Notes under the pieces: generated by a model | What the model was told of the DNA's origin: nothing | What the model saw: the letters and a program-made list of their open reading frames with translations, nothing else | Database searches by the model: none | Translations under genes and position numbers: made by a program | Assembly (NCBI GenBank): GCA_948146395.1 | Contig: OX411557.1 | Span: forward strand, 34,078,077-34,142,076 | Source: Fragum whitleyi | Lineage: Eukaryota; Mollusca; Bivalvia; Cardiida; Cardiidae | Direction: 5' to 3' | Length of the DNA stretch: 64,000 bases | Part shown: piece by piece, positions 1-13,900 of the stretch | How positions within the stretch are numbered: the stretch's first letter is position 1 | Layout: each line of letters opens with the position of its first letter

Positions 1-622
1 CACATGACCTTGAAACCTTCAGATGTACATCATGAGATCTTTTATCAAGCTAATTATGAGAAAGGTATCTGAAATATGATAGAAAAAACTGAACATGTTA
101 AGTTTCTTTAGTTTATTTTAAAAATTGACCTAGATAGATGACCTTGTCATATCTGGTATCACCAGATGCATATCATTTAGATCTATCTCCATGCCAAATA
201 TGAGGCTTATACCATGAATGGATTTGAAGATATTGGCAATGTTAAGTTTTTTGGTTAAGTTTTAGATAAGTTTGACCTTGACAGATGACCTTGCCATGTG
301 ACCTTGACTTTGGTATCAGCAGATGTGTTCCATTGAGATCTGGCATCATGCCAAATATTAGGATTGTATTTTGAATAGGCTTGGAAATATTGGCAATGTT
401 AAGATTTAGTAAAGTTTTTAAGTTATTTGCCCTTCACAGATAACCTTGACCTTGTCGCATGACATTGACTTTGGTATCAGCAGATGTGTTTCATTGAGAT
501 CTGGCATCATGCCAAATGTTAGGCTTGTATCTTGAATAGGCTTGGAAATTATTGGCAATGTTAGGTTTGGATAAGTTTTGCAGACGGACATAGAGACAAC
601 AGTAAAACATTAACCCCTGATC
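1..622. repeat. Dispersed TGACCTTGAC-type repeat, partial copy
   Basis: Several diverged units carrying TGACCTTGAC, GATCTGGCATCATGCCAAAT and ATTGGCAATGTTAAG, spaced about 170-180 bp. It ends with GACGGACATAGAGACAACAG and a degenerate GGGGGCACAAA end. Same family as 10185-10650. The left edge is cut by the window. Confidence 0.75.
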
Positions 623-1800
623 TTTCACTGTGGGGGCACAAACATAATACAATCTGTAATAACAATATTTAAAATTCACATGAGTTAAGCTGAATAAAAG
701 TGATTAAAGGACGGTTCTCTGACTAAAATGCATATAATCTGAGATTGATATGTTTAAAATGTACAATTATACTAAAGTAAATCACATACAAAACTCTTCA
801 AGGTGGAGATTCAATAAAGACAATTCAACCATAAATTTTAATGGAAATGAATGTATCAACAAACAAGATTTATAAATAAACATGTATTTCTTTTTAGAAA
901 ACATGTACATTCCTTTAACGCTTCTGATTTATGATTTATGAATTGATCATTAGTTTTTAATTGAAGAAAACATGTTAGGCTCACATATATCCTGTTTATG
1001 TATAACATCACAGCTGTATTAGCACTCATCAGTTTGTAAAATTTATCTGGAGAAAAATACTTTATCATCCTCTAGATATTTTCTTTCTCCAACTGTTTTA
1101 TGAAGTTTCAAGAAAAATGAGATAGTATTTCTCTTTTCAGGAATTATTGTCCACATTTTTCACTCAAATATGTTTACACACTTGAATAAAATAGTAAACT
1201 TAACCTTACAGGCTAATTTTTTAGGCAGCTTTTACAGTTGATAAACCAATGTCAAATATATATTAATTGACCAATCAAACCTTGAAGTCCGAGCAAAACT
1301 ACTGTAAAGGCTTAAGTTTTGCACTTCATGTACAAGTATTTAACTTCTCTCTATCTTGTTTAGAGCAACTTTCAAATTAATCACTTCTATGTTTATTTGA
1401 AGGGTAAGCCCAAACTTTTGAAAGTATCTAAAGATGTGTATAATAGTTACTAACAATAGTTCTTTTGGTGAACCTTTGAGTTGCATAAAATATATCCAAC
1501 GTTTGTGTTAATCTATATCTAACAACATATCTGAAAACCAACTCTGTAACAAAATATACCTGAAAAATGTACTCTTGTGTAATATTAGATCTAGTATTCG
1601 AGAAATAAAATGAATATCTTGCAATCAATTAGTTTTGCTTTTTTCAATGTGACTCATTCCTTCAACCAAGGGAAAAAAATCTACTCATAATATGATATAT
1701 ATCCGAATTCAAATCCAATCTAAATTATCATTTTAAACCATTATGATTTCAGGCCACATCTCATCAGCTATCATACATCCCCTGTTTCATTGGGAATACC
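623..1800. other. DZIP1 3' UTR and downstream flank
   Basis: AT-rich sequence without convincing ORFs. It includes the DZIP1 3' untranslated region (about 1392-1812 if the marked poly(A) signal is used). No repeat family recognised. Confidence 0.4.
1392..1397 (-). terminator. Candidate poly(A) signal for DZIP1
   Basis: AATAAA on the minus strand, about 420 bp after the stop codon. It is the first canonical hexamer I see downstream of exon 21. Transcript ends were not observed. Confidence 0.35.
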
Positions 1801-1812
1801 TTGTTTATGTAT

Positions 1813-1901
1813 CTAGATATTTTCAAGGTCAAGGTCATCATCATCACTCACATCTGTTACACTCACAAACGATGTTCTACTGTCCTGTCTACTCGGACCT
1901 C
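1813..1901 (-). CDS. DZIP1: DZIP1 last coding exon 21 (residues 905-933 and stop)
   Basis: Acceptor TTTTCAG, phase 1, ending in TAG. It encodes a Ser/Thr-rich stretch and then an acidic end, [13 protein letters not shown]. It lies about 4.4 kb from exon 20. The phase match and the acidic style of the tail support it; no other in-phase terminal exon was found between 1.9 and 6.3 kb. Confidence 0.78.
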
Positions 1902-4900
1902 CTGAAAATAAACAAAAAGGGAATATTTTTGATAAATAGTGTACTTATTTCATTAAACTGATCTGTTTCAGTATCTAAATGTAAAAGAACAGGACTGAAT
2001 ACCAGAATCTTACTAATAATGTCAACAATTCTATTTATTTGATAAGTCATAATGCTGCAACATTAGTACATGGGTTATCTATTCTGATCAGTGATTGGAA
2101 AAAAAAATATGAACTTCAATACAAGCAGGTAGTTTTTGTTAAACTCTGCTGACATAAAAACAGCAAATTTGGGAAAATTTAACAAAACCTTATCATATAA
2201 CATTGACTTTCGAACAGCAGATGTATATCAATGAAGTAGCTATGCAGGTAAAGATGTTTTCCAGCGTATGCCCTTTTATTTCCTATTCTTTACTTAAACA
2301 ATTGCCAGGATTTACTTACATGTACTTAAATTTTGAAGGCTTAAGACGGATGATAGACACATTCAATGATCATGAGCATATTGTGCTCAGATGAGCTAAA
2401 ATATGATATTTCGTGGGTGTAAAAACTTGTTGAAGTTAAGTGTAAGTTAGGACCTATAAGAGCAGCAGAAAAACATTCTGCAACTAACATAACATTTAAA
2501 GTGCAGATAAAATATCTTCAGACATTTAAGAGCATTTGAAAGTCCGAGTCTGAAGAAATAAAATTATATACAATTTACAGTAATCATTGGAAGCACTCAA
2601 ACTTATCAATATTAAGGGTTTTATAAGGTTGGACAACTGTTACAAATAAATGATATGTCTGAGTATAAAAAGGGAACTTCATTTATCACGAAGACTAATT
2701 CAACATAATATGGTAAAGGTAAATTGTTGTAAGTACATGTTACTCAAAAAGAGGAAAAAAGTATCTATTTTCATCCATCTGTGCAGTCAGATAACGGTAA
2801 ATATCATTATTTTCGATTGCAATGGTCTCAAGGTATTTCATGAGCAGATCAAGATCTTCTGCTTAAGAAAGGTCACTGTCACTACAAGCAAGTAAAACAA
2901 ACTATAAGCATACATTCAATTTTGCTTAGTCCAAATAAGTAATGTAACATGCATAATAAATGTGTAATGTGTTGGAACTATTTATTCAAATTAGAATAAA
3001 TCAATTCTAGTTATTTTCACCAAGATTCCAGCATTCTGGTTGGCTAAAAAATTTGGTGACATTACTCAATGAAAACAATTTTGATTGTACAGCTTTTTTG
3101 TAAGCTTCTGCAGAGAGTAGTCCTATAAACAATCCATGTATTTGAGGCTAAATCTTTACATTTTTGCTTCAAAAAATTAAATTATAAGATATGAAGAGAC
3201 TTTGTGTTTATTTCATGTAGGTATGAAACTAGAAACCCAATCACACTCATGTATGAATCTGCTTTGCATATTCATACAGTGTGATTAGGTTTTAAGTTTC
3301 ATACCTCCATGGAATCAACAAAAACTCTCTTCATCTCTTCAATGATTAAAACAAAATGCCTTTTTCATATCATTTTCAAAAAAACTAGACCTTGATATTT
3401 AAGCAACTACTGGTTATAAGTGTTTATTTCTCGAATTTGAAAAAAAGCTATCAAGTACCAAAAAATTACTATGATGGGTAAATGTTTTCCTAAAGCCCTA
3501 AAGCAAGGTAATATTTCTAAATAAGATATGCCAATTAAAGTGCTAGCTAGTTTTGGGACAATATTCTATAAACTATATCAAGATATGCATGCAAAGTCAT
3601 GGCCTGTATTCATGAATCAACCTAAATTTGTAGTCTATATTGACCTGCACTGTGGAGAGCAGTAGTCTACATAGCTTTAAAAAAATCAAAACCAGTTTTT
3701 TTTAAGATTTTCAGTTTTGGTCACTTTTCTGTATGTTTATTGGCAATTCATTTTTCATCTTTCCATTTATAAACTCTGGCTGAAACAGATTGTTTAAGAT
3801 GTAATTGCTTGTTATGAAGCTGGTAATTTAGAGATGTTCTCAAATACAGACCTACAACTTACACATTCTGATCAGATAATATTGGAAGAAATGGATTCTA
3901 GAACACCAAATAGAGAGTATGTCTCACTTTTAGACTGATCCAAATTGAGAGATGACGATGAAAAGTGGATGCAATTTGAAAAGGAACCATTCTTTGTGGT
4001 TGAAAACATTGTTACAATGGAAAAAGAGAAACACTTAAATGCATATTATATCAGAAAATAACACTAAAGATAGAGCAAATCTAAAGATGAGTTACTGTAA
4101 AATTTTGGCTGTCAATTTAAGATGCACCAATATTAATCCACCACAAATATTTGTTGTTGTTGAACAAAAGATTCCTTAATTATTATGGAAATGTGATTTT
4201 ATGTGATGTTCATTTTAGTCAATGTCAATTGACTTTATATCAAAGATATGCAAACCATACTTATTCAAATTGGAATATGAAAAATTTCTTACAGAGTTTC
4301 ATTTGAAAATGTCTAAAACCGATTTCAAGATTTCAGTAAATTGAAAATCACATCAAAAATGTGTGAAAAACTGGCACATGAACTAGACGCAAAATTGTTT
4401 TTTTTTTTCCTTCTTTTTTCTTGCAAGAAAAACAGGGTTACAAGTATGTTTGAAGTTCTAAGTAAAAAAAACCCAAAGAAATCGGACAGTAACACAGTAA
4501 TTTTTACATTAATTTTATAGAATTTTTTCGGAACTCTTACAGATGTGAAAACAAACTACATGTATTGTTTACTTTGTAGAAAATTGACATTTCTTTAGAA
4601 AATTGCCTTTCTGATACTTTCTTTGTTTTGAATGACAATAAATGATAAATACATTATATAAGGCAATTTAATTCGGCGGTACATATAAGAATTTCCAAAA
4701 TAAATTACTGCCAATTAATCTAAACCAAACAACCACAAAATGTGGACACTGACCACATAAAGCCTTTGACAGTATATAATTACAAATAAGATCAAGAAAA
4801 CTAGTAAAACTATAAAAGCTCTTCTAAATCTAAACAACAATTCATCATAAAAACTGACAACACAACACTATCATAGATTATACTTCAAGTGTCTTGGCCA

Positions 4901-7900
4901 GAAAGTACTTCATAAATAGAGGGCAAGTCCAGAATAGAGTCTTGTTTAACTGTTCAATTTTGTTTTCTAACACTGTTTTCAATCCTTTTTTACTGTATAT
5001 AAAATAACAATTTTACATATGATGCACTAATAACCTGTCTTTTTGTCATGTGTTTCTAAAATATTCCTGAAATTGAATGCAGCACATATAAAGATGAGCA
5101 TGCCCAAACATGAAGTCCGATCAATATCTACATAACCTGTCCTATAGTTGGTAATTTAAAGTTGTTTAAATGGTGTTTTATACCACTTTCAATAATTTTT
5201 TAGTTATACCACCGTGGCTGGAACACTAAGTAACGGATACCCTGTATTTCTCACACCAGTACAACCATTACATTCTTTTCTGGCATCCAGCTGCTATCTC
5301 ACATAGGTCTACGATTATCAACCCATTGGTGGGGGAAATGTAGTGAGAAAGGATGAGTGCCATCGTTTGGATTCGAACCTCGGATATCTAGATTGACAGT
5401 CTGACGCACTACTAACTGCACTATGAGGGTGACTGGTAATTCAAGATGTCTTCCCACAACAAATTCATGAATAATGATGTTAACTTTATTCATCTTCGTA
5501 ACAGTATGTCTGGACATACTTATATCAGCAGGACAAGGATTAAATATTGTTAAAAAAAACTGTGGTACATTCTTTAGCACAAGATTTTTTTAATTGGAAT
5601 ATCTTGCACAATTAAGCAGGAATCTTAGTCCAAAATATCCTCATTAAGAATATTAAGACCTTCAAAAATTTTAATCCTAGACAGCACAACTTATGTATTG
5701 TTATTTTGCAACCCAAATGTTGTAGATACACCTTGACTAAATCTGTATTGATAACATAGCTAATAAATAAGGGTACAAGGATAAACAATAAGTCAGAAAA
5801 TTTAGTGTGTAATCATTTCAAAGGAGGTCTACTCATTAATCTACTAGCTAGCTACACACTACTATGTGATCTGAATATCAACTTACATGCGTCACTTCAT
5901 ACTTATATTGGACCCTAGAAAAATTCAGTGGTTGGGTTAATATATACAGTATGAAGGGTGTTATTTTACAAAACAGGACAAGTGAATACATAACTAGCAA
6001 ACATGTGAAAAAATTCATTTGATATGTGGAAATTATTTCTACAAAGGATGTAAAGTAATGGAAGAAAGAACATATGAAAATTCATAGTGAGCACTTCTAT
6101 CACACTTTTAAGTACTGTAAATTGGGTTTTACAGTAAACTCTGGATATAGAAATTCTCCAAACATTGTATCCAAACATTCCTTAAAGTCCTCATTAATTG
6201 TATAATTTGATTGGTAATTTTCCCTCATTGAAAGAAAAAGACAGCTTTTTATATCAATGAGAAATTCTGTCCTTAGATAATAAGACCACTGTTTATAATC
6301 TGGGATTATAGGAGAAAGATTTAGACTTGAAATCTCACCTTTAGAGGAAGATCCCCATAGACTGGTACCATAGGTATTAGAGGAGACTGAAGCATCAATA
6401 TGACCACGAGCTGGAGCAGATTGAGTCCTATAAAAAATTATAATCATTTTGTCAAACACATTAAAATGGCAACAATTTTCTTTACATGAATTATAGGTTA
6501 AACAGCAGAATTTATCTAAATAAATTAATTTACTTTTTTAGAGAAGCAATGAGTTTTTGACCCTTCTTATACAGCCCTCAGACTTTAAGAACTTTTATGA
6601 CTTCCAAATTTGGCATCACAGTACCCCAATATGTCCATTGCTATATCATCAGGACCAAAATTTTCATAACTCCAGAGCTTTGGTGACATTGAGGTGTAGT
6701 TGCAAGCTTAAGGTTGCCCATTGCAGTCTATTTTTTCTGCAGGTATTACATTTCTATAACCATGTATTCTTGATTCATTGAAAGAAAAGAAACAATGTGA
6801 TACATATACCATCCATCATAGAAATCCAGACTTTCACTTAAAAGTGATTCAAGCAGATCGTACCTTGGTTTGGCTTTAACAGGTTCATCTTCCTCGACAG
6901 GTGATACATCCCAGTCACTGTCCGAATCAAAGTCCTACAAACATACATGTATAAATCAACATCTGGAAAAAACGTCTTGGCTCATTATGCAGCATCAAAA
7001 CAGTATCCCTACACAAATCATAGAAATGCTCAGTTATCCAAACCCTTGTGATAAAGTAATCAATTTTGTCAAATGTTCCCTTTTTCAAGACCATGGAGGC
7101 ATTTCCCCTAAGTTCCAAGTCCACAGAAGTGATAACTCCATCATTCTATTTCATCATTTATTGAGACATGCAAGTCAAAAACAGATTTCAAAGGATTAAA
7201 ATAGAATACTCATAAAATGTTAAATTCAATTAATTGACCGTTCTTTACAAGATTAGGAGAAAAGGGATGTCATTTGCAAATTTTCAAAAATTGAAATTAT
7301 TAGAAATATTATCCTCATGAAATTTTTAATAAGTGCTGAATTATAATAAATCTAAACAAAGAGTGATATATATTTTGAGAGAAAGAACATAAGAAGGAAC
7401 ATAGTACCTCTATATCATCTGATGGTTTCTTCTTCTGTGACATTGTATCAATGCCACCAACAGGTTTAGATGTCTGTTTGCGACTCTGAAATAAGAAAAA
7501 ACATTTAAACCTAATATATTTTCTACAGATATTAGTTTCAAATTTATTTTTCAGGATCAATTTAATGAAATTTTGTAGAAGTTGAACATACACATACTTA
7601 AGTTTACCTTTAACTAAGACTTAGACTGTATTTTGATAAAATAAGGTAAAGCATTCCAAAAGGACCTGTTTCACCTATTCTCTAAGTATGTTCTGAAGAG
7701 CTACATTACAGATGTTTCATATATAAATTCCAAACTTCTCTGAGGCCTCTAGATTTTAAATTCTTGAGACTATAGTACATATATAAATTCCATACTTCTC
7801 TGAGGCCTCTAGATTTTCAGTTCTTGAGACTTTAGTACATATATAAATTCCATACTTCTCTGAAGCCTCTTGATATAAAATTCATGAGACTATAGTACAT

Positions 7901-10900
7901 ATATAAATTCCATACTTCTCTGAGGACTCTAGATTTTAAATTCATGAGACTATAGTACATACATAAATTCCATACTTCTCTGAGGCCTCTAGATTTTAAA
8001 TTCTTCATACTATAGTATATACATAAATTCCATACTTCTCTGAGGCCTCTAGATTTTAAATTCTTAAGACTATAGTACATATATAAATTCCATTAAAGAA
8101 AAAAGTGTTGACTAACCTGTAATTGCATTTCTATTGATCGTGATAACTCTGCTACCTTTGTTCCTTTTGGTTGAGGCTTACTCTGGCTAAATGGTCTCTG
8201 TGGGACGTCTGCTTCACTGTCAAATACAAACAAACTTGAATAATAGTTAACACAACATACTTTTTACAGGTGCATTCTTTAAACAAATCTTAAATAATAA
8301 GGTTGGTGTCATGGATTTGCAATACTATAAATTTTTTACAGTGGTTTTATTTTGGCTATATTGACAGTCATGCTACGATGTGCCAAAATTAATCCACCAC
8401 CAATATTTGTCTTTATTAAATAAGAGATTCCTTTATTATGATCAAAATGTAACCTTGTGTAATGTACATTTAAGTCAATGATGATTAACTTCATATCAAA
8501 GATATGAAGACCATACTTATTCAAATTGGAATTATAAAATCTGCTGACACTATTTACATTTTGATGGGAATACAATACTATTGTAAGTGCAAATATAATC
8601 ATGACACTTACAATAGTACTGCACTGACTGCTTGATTTTTAAATGTCTAAAAACTGATTTCAAGATTCAAGATCCAACATGGTTGATATAGCTTTATAAA
8701 AATTAAAAACACTTTTAAGATCACTCTCTAAAAAGGAATTTATCCATACATCCAAATATATGTATTTCGCAAACAAAAAGAGAATTTAAACAAGAGGTCA
8801 TAAGTGGCCCTTAATAGCTCACCTGAGTTAACCGTTTTAAGTCTGACCTCTTAACCTCATTCATGCTCCCACTTCCTTTCAATCTTATCTGGGATTTCAT
8901 GAAGACAATCATTTCAACTAATTTTCAGATTGATTGATCCAGAAAAATAGCCTCTAGAGTGTCTACAAGGTTTTTCTAAGATTTGAACAAGTGAGCTAGT
9001 TTTTTTCCCCACTTGACCTATTTCTAATATTGACTTAGATTTCATGAAAAAGTCCAATCTGACCAATTGTCAGGTTGATTGACTCAAAATTTTGGCCTCT
9101 AGAATTACTACAAGGTTTTCCTAAGATCTGACCTTATGACCAAGTTTTTGACCCCAATTGACCCAATTTTGAACTTGCCCCTGATTTTATGAAGACAATC
9201 AATATGACCAAATTTCTGTTTGATTGACCCAAAATTCTGGCCTCTCGAGTGTCTACAGGGTTTTTCTAAGATTTAACCTCGTGATCTAGTTGTTCATGCC
9301 ACTTGACCCATTTTCAAACTTGAATGTAGATTTCATCAAGAAATCAATCTGACAAATCTGAATTTTTTGGTTGATTAATCCAAAACAATGGTCTCTAGAA
9401 GGTTTTTCTTAGATTTGCCATAGTGACCTATCCTTTGACCCAACTTGACCCAGTTTCTAACTTGACTTAAAATTCATCAAGACAATCAATTTGACCGATT
9501 TTCGGTTTGATTGACCCAAAAATAAGGCATCTATAGTGTCTGCAAAGTTTTTTATAAGATTTGACCATATGACCTAGTTTTTGACCCCACTTGACCCAAT
9601 TTCCAACTAATCTGAGATTTTACCAAGATAATCATCCTGACCAATTTTCAGGTCAATCAGGCAAAAACTATGGCCTCTAGAGTGTCTACAGCGTAAACCG
9701 ATGACAAACAACGGACATCATGTGACCACAAAAGCTCACCTTGAGCATTAAGTGCTCAGGTGAGCTTAAAAAACAACCAAAAAATACTTTATTTAGTCCA
9801 ATTTAAAAGCCATTGTAACTTGTGACTATTGTAAGCCTACTGTATGTTTGTTTTGTACTATGTATTGTAATATGTAGCAAGAAACACGGCAAGTGTTTAA
9901 AAAAAATTTGGAAATAAATGGTAAATGCTTTATATTGTAATGAAAATCACGTGAAAAGTGTGTAAAAAAAACTTGTACACAAGTTACAACTCTAATGAAA
10001 GGTGTTAAAACAAACTATTGTTTGGTTTGTAGAACGTTGAGGTAACTCTAGAAAAACTGCCTTGCATATTCTCTTGTTGTTTTGAATGAGGAAAAATGGA
10101 ATATAGATATCAGGTTTATTTTGGGTATTACATGAAAGATGCACCAAAATAAATCACCACAAATAAATCACTACTGAAAAAGATGTGTTTGTGAAACACG
10201 AATGCCCCCGTAACGGCATTTTTTTTCAAAGTTTGACCTTGACAGATGACCTTGACCTTGTCACATGACCTTGACTTTGGTACCAGCGGATGCAGATCAT
10301 TGAGATCTATCATCATGCCAAATATTAGCTTTGTATCTTGAATAGGCTTGAAGATATTGGCAAGGTTAAGTTTTCCGGTTAAGTTTTCGGACATTTGACC
10401 TTGACAGATGACCTTGACCTTGTCACATGACCTTGACTTTGGTACCAGCGGATGCGGATCATTGAGATCTATCATCATGCCAAATATTAGCTTTGTATCT
10501 TGAATAGGCTTGAAGATATTGGCAAGGTTAAGTTCTCGGACAGACGGACGGACAGACAGACGGACGGACAGACAGACGGACAGACAGACAGACAGACGGA
10601 CATGAGTAAAACAATATGCCCCCGATCTATCGATGCCGGGGCATAAAAACGTCAAATGTAGACACTGCCAAACCTAGATAATTTATGTCCGTAATAGTTA
10701 TGTACATCCATTTTTTTTTTTGGCATTAAGATCATGTAGTGATGGCCCAATCCACAACCCACTGATAAAAATTCAGGCAACTTCAAAACTTAGCCATTGA
10801 AGTATCCTTTGATTTTGTTCAGTTCGAGTATCTTTGAAATATGATATTAATGTGCAAAACTTGTATTTTCTTTTAAAATGTTAGACTGCACTGAATTTCC

Positions 10901-13900
10901 TCTCCAATCTGTAATTACTATCATTTATAAAGTCACCTGTTGTTCTTTACTATGAGGCTTTTTCTTTTTTCATTTCCTTTGAGTTGAGTGGTCAGTTTTA
11001 AAACCATTATAAGTGCATATACAGGCACATCAAGAGAGCTAAGGTAAAAATCTAACATTTGAAAGAACTAACAGTAGTTTGACTTTGACCTTTTAATATA
11101 CATAGTTTGACCTGAAAATTTAAAATACCATATTATTACACTGATTCTTTTACATAGTTTAGTTTTACACTGACCCTTAAACTTACCTTTCAGAATCTAA
11201 CCAATCATCATCATCATCATCTAAATCCTGAAGTGGTTTAGAGACTACAGTCTTGACTTGTTGTCTTGGGGCTGGTGAAGGTTGTTGTTCCACTTTAGCC
11301 TGTGTTGTGGGTAGACCAGGTCTAGAGGGGTTAGGTGGGTAGGAGCCCGGGCGTGCCTGAGACACCATCCTTGGTCCACTCTGGGCAAAGATGGGCTCTT
11401 CTTCACTCTCACTCTCTTCATCTGAATCCCATTGAGTACTTGTATAATCAACACTTGACCCTGTCTTATGTAGTGGGCTTTCTGCACGTCTTGGACTGGC
11501 GTCTTTCTGTACAGGACTGTGGGACCTAGGTGGGGCTTTTGGACGTGTCAAGGTGGAGGGGGCTGATCTGGGGACGGGGCTAGGGGCTCTCATTGGAGAA
11601 CCACTACTTCCAAAACCTGAGGTGGGAATAGATTGTTGGCTTCCTTGGAAATTTCCACTCAATGGTCTACGACCTGAAACAAAGATAGAATTAAAAAATG
11701 AAGCTTCTATAAAGTATTTTCAATATCTTCACAACATATGTTCTATTTCCCAAATGAAAAAAAAACCAAACAAACAAACAAACAAACAAATAAAAACAAA
11801 GTGGGAAAGTTAAATCTTCTTCATACCATGATCAGTAGTAATCGTAAGGTTAAAAGCCTACTTACTTGGTCCCAGGGGTGGGGATCTCTTTGATTCTTTA
11901 AGCTTTTCTCTTGCCCTGGCTGAGGCAAAGTTATCAAACTGTGTTCGTAGTTCACTAAATATAGCACCATTGGTCTGAAAAAACAATATTTGAATTCTAA
12001 TCAACTTTATTTCAAACAAATAAATTGCTAATTTTACTATTTCCGTTGAATTTTGTTTTGTTTGAACAATTTATGACATGAAATTTTGCATTTTAATGGA
12101 AGAATTCTTGAAATTTGTTGATTAAAGATTATAGTAACATCCTTGTACACATTATGAATACCTTTTCACAATCACAAAAAGACAATTAGTATATTCATCT
12201 GTTCATTTGCATTGATATTACAAGTATTTCAGGCATGTTACATAAACAAGAGGACAAAGATGGTCCTACATCACTCACCTGAGTCTCTTTGACCCCTGGA
12301 ACATCACATTAATTAAATAGGCAGATGTCAACAAGGAGATAATTTCTACATAAGACCAATACCATGGAATGTTTTCAGCCAAGAACAAGACAGATATGCC
12401 TTTTCACTCTTTGATTCTATGTAAGAAGGGAATCCCCCCAAGTGGAGCCCAAATGTAACCCCCGGGTCTTGATATGAACAATCTTGATAGAAGTCAACTA
12501 GTTGATGTTACATACTAAATATAAAAGCTGCCTGCCTTCTAGTTTCAGAGAAGACGATTGTCGAAGACTTTCCTATTTTCACCCATTTTGTTAAGGGTAA
12601 AGGGAGAGTTAAGGGTGGATTTCATTTATTTGAACAACTTTGGTAGAGCTTGATCAAAGGAACATCCCTGCCAAGTTTCATCAAGGTTGGCCCACCGGTT
12701 TAAGAGGAGAAGATGTTCAAAGAAATAGTGAACGACGGTCGACTGACAATAGACATTGTTCTATCACAATAGCTCACCTTGAGCACTTCTTGCTCAGGTG
12801 AGCTAAAAATAACCAACATGATTTTTACTCTTGTGGTACAGTTTATATAAAATACCTTTTCCAGAGTCTGTCTTCTTGTTCTCAGATGGGCAAGTTTACT
12901 CAGCAGGATTTCAGATTCAATACCTTTGGTACCCTAGAAAAGACAACCATTTCAGTACTTTATTGGCTAAGATATTACTTTTTCTTTAAAGATGAAAATT
13001 AATAATAATTCAATTCATTTCATATCATTAATTTCTCTCATAGCTATCCCTGGTTTCTATATTAACTATAGCATTGCAGTGTGTATTTGATTATGAGATT
13101 CAGAAGTGTGTTTACAAATACATGTTTTTGAGTTTTATCAATAGAATCTGTTACTCTATTCTAGGTTTATTTAATAGATCAATAGTCAAAACACACAAAT
13201 ACTTAACAGAAAACAAACAAGATGCCACCTCTACTTTTCTTCAGATACAGTAGTTTGTTACTATACCATCATCTACAGCAAACCTTAATTCAATACTGTA
13301 ATCCATGGCAATATTAAAGTTAATGTGAAGTTAAAAAATACCACATAAATGACCTTGAAACAATGCCCTTGACAGAAGAAACCAACAGAAAGGTCTTGTC
13401 CCAAGCAATACTTATGTGAAATATGAAGGCTCTATCACTTACCATTCAAAACTTATGGCTAATATTAAAGGTTTTTTCCGGACCTACAAACAAACAGACA
13501 GGGCAAAAACAATATACCCCCATTCTTTCGATGCAGGGTCATAAAAAAGGTTCATTTTAGATAACTCTTTAAACTTTCACCATCATCTGAAAATATTTTG
13601 ATTTTAGATGACTCTTTGATAAAATAATAGCTGATCTGGCTTCCTGGCCTTCAACATGTCACACAGGATATATAAACATACAAACAGTCCACAAAATATA
13701 TGATCAGACATAAAACAGTAAACAATTTGTTGGCTAGTGACCCAACAATATTTTGGTTGACAGCCATCACCTATGGCTAGTGATTGTGCTATAAGTCTTC
13801 ATAAGTAATAGTGTACATACTGGTGATATTCCAATCTTCTCTAGCTGATCCTGTAATAATGACACTAATTCATCTCTCATAATCTTCAATGTGGGATTTT

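Noticed and set aside
6100..6459. Independent 119-codon gene on the minus strand
   Set aside because: It is DZIP1 exon 20 plus flanking intron read through.
7719..8093. CRISPR-like array
   Set aside because: Whole 60-bp units repeat without unique spacers, in a eukaryotic intron. It is a minisatellite.
10128..10655. A 175-codon minus-strand open frame
   Set aside because: It runs through two copies of a dispersed repeat unit and a GACGGACA simple repeat; the peptide is itself a duplication with a (SVCL/SVRL)-type run. No protein family recognised.
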